64,000 bases of DNA from Atrichornis clamosus. Lineage: Eukaryota; Chordata; Aves; Passeriformes; Menuridae. Position 1 is the first letter of the stretch, and each line of letters begins with the position of its first letter. The DNA lies in the NCBI GenBank assembly GCA_013400975.1, contig WBMZ01006351.1:1-64000 (forward strand), read 5' to 3'. Shown here one piece after another: positions 42,803 to 54,100 of the stretch. The position numbers and the translations under genes are program-made. The notes below the pieces were generated by a model that ran no database searches, was not told the DNA's origin, and was given only the letters and a program-made list of their open reading frames with translations.

Positions 42803-43377
42803 TGCTCTAGTGGTTTGGGCTGGCAGATAGTTAAACTCTGTCATAGTAGCTGCAATTGTAGTAGCTGCTCTGTGTTTTGCATCTGTGCTGAAAAGTGTTT
42901 GTTGGTAAAAGGGAACTTTTCATTACTGCTGAGCAGCACTTGCACTGTGTCAAGCACTTTTCTGCTTCTCATATTGCCCTGCCAGTGAGGAGGCTGGGGA
43001 TGCACAAGATATTGGAAGGGGACACAGCCAGGACCCCAACTGACCACAGGGATACCCCAGACCATATGGTGTCATGCTCAGCATATAAAGCTGAGGAAAG
43101 GAGGAGGATGGGGAGGGACATTCTGCATATATGCCATTTGTCTTCCCAAGTCACCATTAGCAGATGATGGAGTCCTGCTTTCCTGGAGATGGCAGAACAT
43201 CTGCCTGCCCCTGGGAAGTTGGGAATGATTTTGTTTTGCTTTGCTTGCAAGTGCAGATTTTACTTTACCTATTCAACTGTCATTATCTCAAACCCATGAG
43301 TTTTCACACTATCACTCTTACGATTTGATGGAGTGAGCGGCTGTGATCAAATGCCAGCTGGGCTTAAACCTGTTAGG
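42803..43377 (+). mobile_element. Solo LTR, same family as 7942-9065, uninterrupted but diverged
   Basis: Shares landmarks with the first copy in the same order: GGTTTGGGCTGG, CTGCTGAGCAGCACTTGC, GACACAGCCAGGAC, GACCATATGGTGTCATGC, CAGCATATAAAGCTGAGG (TATA box), TGCTTTCCTGGAGATGGC, TTTTGCTTTGCTTGC, GAGTGAGCGGCTGTG and TTAAACC at the end. Ends are degraded and no target duplication is evident. It supplies the reference for where the first copy was split. Confidence 0.82.
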
Positions 43378-46300
43378 AAACCTTTACTCATGCTAAAATA
43401 CCACATGGTAACTCGATGATTTGAGAGACCTTGCAGAAAGTCTCCCCGGACTCACAAATACGAAGTTGAATCATATGCTAATGCTTCTGTTGTCTGTAGC
43501 AAAGCAAATAATCCTAGAAATCTAAACATGGAATGTCTTGTTTAGTGTAGCTGTCATGGAAGTACAATTTTAAGTTTGCTCAGTAGCCTAACAATTAACT
43601 GATTTCATCTCAAGAATCCTGAAGAAAATCCAATCCACATCTATGATTTACTAAACGAAAATAATTTAGCAAATTTAGGAATTTGCAAGAACCAGACGAC
43701 TGAAGTTTGGAACATCCAGCAGACCTTGAGGACGTGTTCTAGAAGTTACTATAATGCCGACACAATCAATTTAAAGTCTTCTGAGACACACACATATTCA
43801 CCCACCTCCCCCTGAAACATTTAACTGCCACCTCCCCACATAAAATGCTATTAATTTTTAACTTCTGCTTTAATTATCCCATCTTATTCTTATTTTCCCT
43901 TTGCTTCCATGTTCACATTCTTCCTAAAACACTATTTCTGAAAAGCTCTTCTATTATCACTCATTCTTCAGCTTTTTCTTAACCTAAGGACTCTTACTGA
44001 CATTAAACTTCAAATTAAAGTTGGTAAAGCTGACATGTATCTCAAAATGCAGGAGATGCAGACAAATAGGCTTTTGAACAAACAATAAAGACATTTTGTG
44101 AGGAAATTAGAGATTGATAATGAGCAATGGGAATAAAACTCAGCTAATGAAGATGTGTTATTAATAATATTTTCTATCTTTGACAACTTTCCTCCAAGGA
44201 AGAAAGACTGGATCATGAACCACATTTGCAGTATGAGAAAATAATAAAAAAGATACCAACTACTTTCAGTAATGTTGGATAAAGCACTAGGTTTTAGAGA
44301 ATTGACACAAGTATGTGTCAGTTTGGGGTGAAATCTGGATTTGTAGAAAGGAAAGAATGGTTATCTTTTCCCATACTCAGAAAGTCAGGAGGACTTCGAA
44401 TACTCACTAGGCATTTCTCTGCAACTCCTATAAAGAATCCATAATACCTATTCACCTGGGATTTACTTTCACACTCCTCTGCAGTGAGAATTTAATACTC
44501 ATTCAATAAAATCAGATGGTCTACATGTAATTGCACCTGGAAAGTCTTTGTAACTGTGAGACCAGTCAGGTGCCCCTTGTGAAAACCTCACTATTTTCAG
44601 AAGGCTGGTGCTGACTACGTTCATGAGATGGATTTGCAGACACAAACAAGTGGTGATGTTTCAAAATCTAATCTCTAAAGTCTTCTTCAGTTGTAAAAGT
44701 TTTCCAAAAGTAGCAAGCATGCCCCACTGGTTTTCTATAAAACAAGGCAAAAAGTATTATGAAAGGAGTTCAATCATCTAGTTTAATGTTGCCTGCACAA
44801 TTACAAATATGCTCTCCTAAGTACTGGGCCACATCTAAGATTCTAGTGCCACTCTTTCTCCAAATGCGTTGGCAGTGATGCTGCAGCCCATCGGCACCCA
44901 GCCTTGGGTCCCACAAGTGTGACACAAAGGAAGGCAGCCAAAGCTCTGCATGTGCTGAAGACCATCCTACTTTTTAAAGCAACAATAGGTAGTGACTGTT
45001 CTCGCTCATTTTCATAAGGCCAAGTGCCCCTTCCTCCTTGATCAACACAAATGATGGACCACACACAGTACAACCAATCAAGAGAAAAGAATGACGAGGA
45101 ACCCAGAAGAGCATCCAAGAAACCCTAATACTGTCCTCTTTCCTCTTTTCACTATTCATTGGCTCAATAAGGGTACAATAAAATATCCACTTTCTAAATA
45201 TCTGTGAGGCAGTTCAACTCAGGCATTGAGGTTCTAAGTCTCAGAATGTTCCAGGAAAAAAGACTCATCATACCTGTCAGTCACTTCCTGGTGGATAATC
45301 TCAGTCAAAGAAAGTAAGTTCTTAGGTGGGATTTTTCCAAACTCCAAGAAATATAACCACAAAAGCACAGAGATTACCTATCTTTGGAAACTTATTTTCA
45401 CTAACGCATTATGTAGAAAGACACCGCAAAATACTAGCCATATTTTCTCCAACTCTCAAAATCAACATCTCTCTAGTGAAGCATGAAATCAGAACTGTAA
45501 CTGCTGGCCAACACAGTAGGTGAGAGAAAGCAAAACTGAACATCTCTATTCCTTGCCGTGCCATTGCAGAAATATGATGTCCGTTTGTGACATTCCTCAC
45601 TATCCTGTATATTGCTCCTGTTTTTCCTCTGGTGCACCAAAACCAGTTCCTCCAACTGTGTCTGTCAAAGGTGGTTCCACAGAAAAGACAACAGATTTAA
45701 ATCAATCAATTTTACCAATTGTTTTATTTTATACACCTGGAGAAGCAGCTAAACCTATTTCTTCATTTCTGTTGGCATACCTTTAGAGGCATGATTATTT
45801 AACTGGAAAGGTACAAATGCAATTCTACTAAACCTCTGTAACACCACAAGTCAATGCTGTGATGAAATCTGAGATTTCTGCTCTGAATTCAGATACCAGC
45901 CTCTGTTAAATAATATGCGCCATGTATGCTTCTTTCAGAGATAATTTCCTTCTTCCTTAAAACAAATTTATTTCTTTGTCCTTTACATTTTGCGTAAGAA
46001 ACCATTATTACTTGTTAGGAAGTGCACACTGAACCAGAACTCCTCCTTTCTTTCTCTTATACATTCCTGATTTGACATGTCCTACTCGTTCTGACTTATT
46101 TTTGGGATGGTCTCCCACAATTGGTTGTCTCAAAAAACAAATCCTTTGTGCAATGCAATATATTAAGAGTTATATTCCTTTAGAGTTTCTAGTCTGTTTT
46201 ATTACAACCCTTCCATCATCCAAATTCAAAATCCAGTGACACATATTTTCATCTTACTTTTTTTTCTTCCTGTGGTTTCCACACCTTTCTTTCCTGCACA

Positions 46301-48654
46301 ATCAACCTACAGGGGAACTGTAATCTGGAAAAATATCTTAATCTGAAAAGCTTCATGAAATTTGAATCTTTCCTTTGGTTCCTTGATAATATGATCCAAC
46401 TTGGTCAGAAGGAGAAATTAATGCTGGTAGCTAAACTCTTCTGCTAGATTTCAGTGTGCGTGTAGAAATATTACAAACACTAATTTGTGCCTGGATATTC
46501 ACAAAGATTAGCTAAATTTTGTTTACCCTAAATGCCCTTTCTCAAAATGTGATTAGGAATCACTAACCAAGACTGCTCATAGAGCGAAGTCTCTTATTTT
46601 CTCAGTCAGTGATATGGGAAGTCCTGTCTATCTGAATTCTTAGATAATGCTTGTTTAGTGAATACTACATTCTCTTCCCCCAAGTTACTATTCACCATAG
46701 ACGACAGTGGGTTCTGCATATGAACAGAAGCCTCAACTACACATATTGACGTGAGTGTTGTGCTATAGAACTTCTCTGCACCAAGTCCAATAATTATGGA
46801 CTTTACTTTGATGAGGGAAAACTAACTACAACAGCGAAACCCCAGTGAAGGATAGAAAGGAAAGAGTTTTAACTATCGATTTGCTTACCTCTCCATACTT
46901 CTGATGACTTGGCAAAGGGACAAGACAGACTTCTCCCTTATCATTTTAGAACACATCCCACTTTGGGCAATTGAATTGTAGCTGATGTCCTGGAGCTCAG
47001 TTACCAACTGCTTGTTTTCAGAAACCCACAAAGGGGGAAGAAAAGAGATACAGTCCAAAAAACACCAAAAACTGACAGAACACACTTCACAAAAAGCTTC
47101 ATCACAACTAGATGAAGATTAAAGCTTTTGACTTAAACCAAGATTTATGGGAAATGTGCAGCACTTCCTCAGGACACCTGCTGGAGTCAAATAGCTATAG
47201 GAGAATTAAACACTTTTCAGAAAGGAAGCAAAAACTCATCCCAATAGAAAAGTCGTGATTAGATCTGCAGTGACTATGTAATATATAGAGACTTCACTGA
47301 AACAGTATTTGTGTCCCAACTTGAACTTGATTTCCCTAGGCTGAATCCAAGCTTTGACACAAGTTCATGCTTTGGCATTTCGATAGGAAGCGGAACAAAT
47401 AATACTGTAATGAATTCCAGCATCCTCTCCAGGAACCCATTTTGAAAGAACAGTTATCAGCAACACTTGCTGAACTTGTACTGAAAATGAACTTATTTTG
47501 GAAACAAAACAAGCCCTTGCAGCATCCGAAGCTCAGTCAGCTCCCATAATGTTTCAGTACAAATAAAATGACAAAGAAAGTGTGATAAGTGAAAAAGAAC
47601 AATGACAAACGCTTTCCATGCTTAAAAAGCTTTTACATGAGAAGAAAACTTGCCTCACAATAACCTACATTCTTCAAAGCTTTCAGATGAAAGTGATTTA
47701 TTACAGAAAACAAGATATTTCCACAGTAAATGATTTTGACTTTTGTTCAAAATGCCCTAGTATTGTAGCACAGCTAAATCATGAATCAATTTAACAAAAC
47801 ACTAATTCAAGCTCTCCAGAATAAAAAGAAACAGGGTAATAATGACTTATCAGAAGCCTCAGTAAAACCAAACTGAAAAAATGCAACCCAAATCACTCAT
47901 ATGTTACTCAAAAGAAGAACTGATCACCCCTCTTAGTATCATTAAATAAAAAAATCACTGCAACAAATTCGCCTCATACAAATATGAATTTTATTTACAA
48001 TTTTCCAAATTCTCAATCAAATTCAACTTCTCAGTTAAACGTGTAGCATTTCTCCTTTAAAACAAATAAAACATTGTGTTCTTTTAACATCTGCAATATG
48101 GAGTCCATAGGTACATGCTATTTGGGGCATCTAATGGAACAAATTTAGATCACTATGTGTGTTTAACACCGAAGGTATTCTTTGAAGACTTTCTTCAAAA
48201 TTTATCTGCCTCAGGGACAAGCATTTCCGTAACCACTTTCTAATGGCAATTAATTAGGAAGGTTTAAAAACCCAGTATTTTTTACCAGGACATAAAGTTC
48301 ACATGTACTTCAGGGTGTGTTACCATGTTCCTATTGCAAAGCTGCCTGCTCTGTAAGCAATGCTACTGAAATTAAAGATTACCCACAGATTTAGATATTA
48401 TTCAATGTGAATAAAAATGGCCATTGATGACTTTTACTTGAGTATGTGTAATTATGGGCCAACTTGTACCTGACTGGGTACCAGTGTGATGTGATCTGTT
48501 CTGAAACTTGAAACCACATGGGTCATTATAATAAAATCTTTTACAACTGTATTGCACATAAGGTTCCTCAAAAGCACAAATCTACATAACTGCGTCCTGA
48601 ACTCAGAATTTACCTGCTAACTCTCATGAAAAAATCAACCAGATGGTAAAATCA
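43378..48654. other. Intergenic DNA between DPYS and LRP12, right part
   Basis: About 5 kb of AT-rich DNA with no gene or named repeat. Open frames are short. The right end may include LRP12 transcript if the distal AATAAA on minus at 47990-47995 is used. Confidence 0.5.
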
Positions 48655-50328
48655 TTTATTTTTCTCATCCCAGTGTCTGTGAATGAAGAGAAGAGGGAGA
48701 AGATATATACACTTTGGAATCCATTCAATTGTTTGTTTCTCTGCATGTGATTTGTACTTCAGACATGAGGATTTAAAAAAAATAAAAAGCCAGACAGACC
48801 TTGGATTTATCTTTAAAAGTACCTCAAAAACATAACAAAAATTCAATTTAATTTTGATACATATTAAAATTTTAGTCAGTTCTGCCCGACAGCATAACAC
48901 GACAGAAATGCACAAGACTTTAAACATGCTTTAAAATGACATTCAACAAAGTATTTAAAATTTAATAAATAGCATACAATCACACACAAATACATTTCAT
49001 ACTGGATCTTTAAGCCTACTAAAAAGAGACTGGCAAAGAATAAATAAAACAGTAGTTGACAGTTTTGTTTTTAAAAGGTGTAGTTTCTTGTTGTGTCACT
49101 AGTAGCCACATATTAGGATGCTTATCACAAAATTGGAAGTTATGAGGTTTTTTTTTCTCACTGATCTGTTTTGCTTCAACATGTAGTATCTTTAAAAAAA
49201 TACATTAAAAGGGTTTTCTTTTGGTTTTTTTTTTTTTAAACAACCAGTCTGCAACCGAGTAAACCAGTTTTTAAATACAATGAATAAATAGGGAATTAGT
49301 AAAGCAAATTCAATTGCAACAAAAATGCAACACCCCAAGAAAAGAGCCATGGAAATATATAGCCATTGCAATATTAGACAATAATAGTACTTAAAGTGAT
49401 AGTGCTTGTGCACTAAGCTCATTAGAGACCTTAATATGATTTTAGTGCAAATCCCTTGAGTCCAAACAAGCTTTATACCCTACAGTATTAGGGAAAGATC
49501 TATTACCAGTTGGAACGTATTCTGTAGTGTATTTGTACATATCGGATATTTAAAGAACTAACACATATTGTAATATCTTCGGCCCTTTTTTACCTCAAAT
49601 CAATTAGACTAATGACTGGGGATTTTACATACTATTTGGCTGTACCATATTAGATAGCAGTTTAGGAAAGTCAGTGCTATAAAAGCTTTTGCCATCAGTT
49701 TATCTATTATGCCTAAATTTCATGTATCATTGCATTTTGTACTTCTGAAAGAAAAATAATGCTCCTGGAGAAAGTTTCTCCTCCCTTTAAGTAAGTTCAC
49801 ATTATGATGAAATTAAAGAATATTTAGACAAAGTATTGAATAAACTCAAAGAAAAGTACATATTTTACATTAACAATCCTTACCAGTATTTAGTATATTA
49901 AGTTACAAGTATGTTGGCAATAATACAACAGAGTCAATTCCTAAAGGAAAATAATTCTGTACAAATTCACCTGTTAATATGGGGTTAAACAGGCAGCCAG
50001 TAAGTCTTGAGCAGCCATGTTTCAGGTTTGAACTATAGTACCAGGATAAACTAAATTTGAAACTAATGGGGAAAACTTCAGTTTAAAGAGTAATCCGATT
50101 ATACTGGATACACACATTGTGTATTCAGAGACATTAACATGTTCACTCTAATAGTTCCATAATGTCATCCAGTATAAGAAAAGTTTGATAAACCAGACAG
50201 GCTAAAATAGCTTAAACATAATGTTGTCCTGGATTTTTTAAAACTAAAAGCTAGTTTTAACTGTGAAGTACAAAACAATGACAGATATTGCTCCAACTTG
50301 TACACAATCTTTCCTAAACAATCCGTAC
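48655..50328 (-). promoter_or_regulatory. LRP12: LRP12 3' UTR with candidate poly(A) signal
   Basis: AT-rich region directly after the LRP12 stop. AATAAA hexamers on minus occur at 48655-48660 (3' UTR about 1.7 kb) and at 47990-47995 (about 2.3 kb). The choice between them is inference. No repeat insertion interrupts the stretch, in keeping with a conserved 3' UTR. Confidence 0.5.
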
Positions 50329-51192
50329 CTAGCAGAGTAATAATGCCTCATCGTCACTAGTTTCATTTTTCACTGTTGCCTCTAAGCAAGTGTCGGGTAT
50401 CTGGGCAGTGTGCACGATGCCACAGCTCTCACAGGGGCCGTCTCGAGTGCATGACCTTACACTGTGATGTGTTGCACTGTAAGGCTGTCTAAGCCCTGGT
50501 CCTTGATCTGAGCTGAGATCAAGTAGAGGTCTTGAACAGTCATTCATGTCAAAGTCTGATGCTACATCAGAGACTGGAATTAACATTTCAACATCATCAT
50601 CCTCTTCTCTTCCACTTACCCCATTATCAAGCTGTCTCAAAGGACTTTGGTTCTGATTCACTGAGCTTGATCTCCCTAGAGTAAAGCGCACCCAGCGCAA
50701 GCCCTGAGTCATACGGCTTAGTGCGCTCGTCAGCTGGTGGCGTGCGGGGCTTGTGCTCGGGGGCTCTACACTTGTCACTTCTCTTCCGCCATCCGTGCTG
50801 CTGCCACCGCTGCTCTGAGCAGAGGAACTCCCACACGCTCCCACTGTTGCTTCTATTGCTGTTGCAGGAGGGACTTTTTGAGGCAAGGTGGCAGCAACAC
50901 CACCGACTGCTCCTGCTGTGTCTCTTCTTTCATTTTCTGTGTCTGTATCATCAGATTCAACTGAAAACAAACTTCTGTGAGTATTATTTCTTTCAGCTTC
51001 TCTACTAGTACTTTGGCTGGCAACATCATCTCCATCCGCTGAGACCAATGCCAATGATCCAGAATGACGTGACCTTGCAAAATTAAAAATTCGATTCCAA
51101 ATGTTACTTGATCTGCCAGCAATAGGAAGTCTGATTGAGGTAAATCCAAGCTGAGATCGTACTGCCAGCCTCAGGTTTTCCAGAACTGAAGC
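50329..51192 (-). CDS. LRP12: LRP12 exon 7 (cytoplasmic tail and stop)
   Basis: Acceptor CTCATTTAG, then GCT TCA GTT CTG: the exon starts 138 bases before the first in-frame ATG and opens with ASVLENLRLAVRSQLGF and NIWNRIFNFARSRHSGS. It continues through the acidic HRSLFSVESDDTDTENERRD, a variable Ala/Ser/Gly stretch, RHQLTSALSRMTQGLRWVRF and the C-terminus ETSDDEALLLC before TAG. The middle variable part (about 50780-50900) is the least like human. It is 287 codons plus stop. Confidence 0.96.
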   Translation of the reverse strand, partial: ASVLENLRLAVRSQLGFTSIRLPIAGRSSNIWNRIFNFARSRHSGSLALVSADGDDVASQSTSREAERNNTHRSLFSVESDDTDTENERRDTAGAVGGVAATLPQKVPPATAIEATVGACGSSSAQSSGGSSTDGGREVTSVEPPSTSPARHQLTSALSRMTQGLRWVRFTLGRSSSVNQNQSPLRQLDNGVSGREEDDDVEMLIPVSDVASDFDMNDCSRPLLDLSSDQGPGLRQPYSATHHSVRSCTRDGPCESCGIVHTAQIPDTCLEATVKNETSDDEALLLC

Positions 51193-54100
51193 CTAAATGA
51201 GAAGACAAGCAACAATCAAGTTTTGACAGTCTGTTGGTAATGTTTTAACAAAGAAACAATGAACTGTTGTAAAAAACAGCATATAAACACGAAGTTTATA
51301 TAAATATAGAGTCTTAAATATTAAAACATGTTGCATCTTTAATAATAAGGATCTAGTATATGTAGCAATGGGCCATTTTAAAAACAAAGTGGGCATGACA
51401 AAAGTCTAGATTCTCTAGAGGAAAAAACATTATGAACAGGCAAATTAAGTGGACATACATATGGAAGGGTAATAAAAAAGCATTAATTCTGTGTAAGGTA
51501 CATTCTGCCCAAATCAAGGATTTCTAAATAAAGGCAATATGAAAAGCAAGGCAGTATAACCTGGATATGGAACACTGATTAAAGTACAACCACGGAGCCA
51601 GCACATCAGACATATAAGATCTATTACAAACAGTCTTACCAAAAAGGTAAAGCAGTCACTGAAGATTTTAGAGTACAGCACATAGAAAGGTGTCTCTAAA
51701 GATCTGAAAACTAAAATCTTCGAGAAAGACGGAACACAGGTGACCACCTTTCCTTATTCACTACCATTGGGCTGCCTCAAAGGGACTAAATTAAGGATCT
51801 TCTCTAGTAAAGGCTTGTAGTTTGATTTTTTTCCCAGTCTGGTATAATCAGGTAATTCCAGTTTCAAAATGCATTAATGTTTCCGTTTAAATAAAATTAA
51901 CTTATGTGTTCTAAACCACACATTTTCCAAATTCAGTATATATTTTCCAGTCATTCAGCTACAGAACAATGCATGCCTGCATCTTCCTGTTTAACACACT
52001 GTGTAACTTTTCAATTGTAAGGTAACACAAACATATTAACACCTCTGACCTAGGGATCCATTACTCAAACTCACAGGAAACACTGCCTTAGCTAAGTAGC
52101 TCAATTCTCAAACAAGGTAGAATATCTTCCAGATGCCCATGATTCTGAAAATATTCACAAATGTGTTTAATCACAGCATAAAGTCCATAATTACAAGTTT
52201 TTATGAAGATTATGGCAAAAATATAGGATATTCTTCAGAATAGCCATTTTTCCCCAAACACTTAACATGCCTGTATTTCCCTTTGTTTACAAACACTGAA
52301 TTTTAGTGTTCTTATGCTGTCACCTTCAGCTGCCTTCCACCATCCTTCAGACAACACAGCACAGTATCCAAACAAAACTTCATGCACAACCTACCTCTTC
52401 CCTTCCATTAGTTCACAGGATGATTGAATTCAAGCATATAAATATGTATGTACAGCAGCCTTACTTTCAAAACCTACTAAATAGACTGCTACTCATCCTT
52501 GAAAATCCAGATCTGAAGGCATGTATCAGTTTTAGGCAGAAACCATTACACAGAAATTAGAATATTCAAGATTCCTACAGCTTGAGACTTCTAGGAAATC
52601 TTGAAATAACTATCTTCAGTTCTACAGATTTGCAATCTTAAGATGTATATATTGCTCAAAACAAAGTTTAGAACACCTTAATACTGACTTCCTTCCCCCA
52701 ACACTTAAACATATTAAAAATTGAGTTTTATAATTTATAGAATTCAATTTACATTGCCTCAATTTTTTACTGATATTCTCTCCTCTGAAAAACAAGGGTT
52801 TTTAACAATGCAACTTCATTGGTTCAATAAAAAAGTTTTTACCATGGAAGCATCAATGCTCTAGAATGACTTTTTCATTACTTTTGAAGATGAAGACCTG
52901 CTCACTACTCTTCCTTATTTTTATGCTACTTAATTGCCTAGTATAGCTACTTCAGTTTTCAAGGCCACAAGTCTTATATGAAATACTGGTTTCATAACGG
53001 GAATTCAGTAACACTCTCATTGTTCAAAACTATGGTACACGCATCAATATTTTTATGGAGTGTGAAACCATGGTTACATAGAAACACTATGACGCAATTA
53101 CATTTTGTTATGTTTAATTACAAAAGATTGCCATATAGTTCCAATACACTGTAATTCTGAAATTAATTTTAAATGTATCCAAAGCAACAGTGGTTAATCC
53201 AATTTAAGTCAAACTAAAGAGAAAAGAAAATTTAAAACCTCCAGTACCAATCTCTGACTGCAGTCATTACATGTCTGTGTTTTCCAGAACTGTCATCTCT
53301 ATGAGGACATTTCATTTCAGTAAAAAACAAGATCTTTAGGTCACCTTTACGGGATTTCGTGATGAAAAATAGGTTTGAGCAAGCTAGGTTTTTCTGAAAA
53401 CCGTAGTTCTTCCTACACATGTTCATGTACACCAAACCTGAAGTGTCCCACACAGGGTAGGGATCTGCAGGAAACATTGGTTTGTTCCAAGTTGTCTGTA
53501 CTAGAGGACTTGCACATCTGGGCATGACAACTGCATTGTCTCCACAGACTTCCTTGAGCTAACCCTACTGCCTTAAGAGACTGGTGAACATAGATCCATC
53601 ACAAATTGGTGAAGCTTAATTTTGGAAAAGAGGACAGCAAGCCAAATTTGTAGAAGTACAGAACTGGTTTGAAACAGAAACATACTGATCTTTAATATAA
53701 CCACAACAACCCATCGAACAAGGACAAGAGATTCTACAGTGTTTACTAAAGGCATTAAGTTCATTACTGAAGTTCAGTGGTAATTTAGCTATCAAAAAAT
53801 CTTTACAGTGTCTTATTTCTGACATGTTTTTAAAGCCTCTCATGCATACTGAAATTTATTTTCCTCTTTTGTGCTCCAAAATCCTTTGTGACAGATCACA
53901 GTTGTTTGTGAACATGGTGCATAAAAAAACCTGCCGTAGTCATGTAACTGTTTTTCTTACAGTAAACTTTGCTGTAGGAACTGCAAGACATAATAAAAGT
54001 TAATGCCAACTCTAATACAGCATAGCAGGATTCCTAGACAAAGACTTTTCTTCTATTTCTCACAAGATCTTTATAACGAAAGACGTTTTAAATTCATCAA

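Noticed and set aside
50627..51149. Open frames in other frames and on plus across the LRP12 last exon
   Set aside because: They are shadows of the LRP12 tail frame, which matches the known protein throughout.
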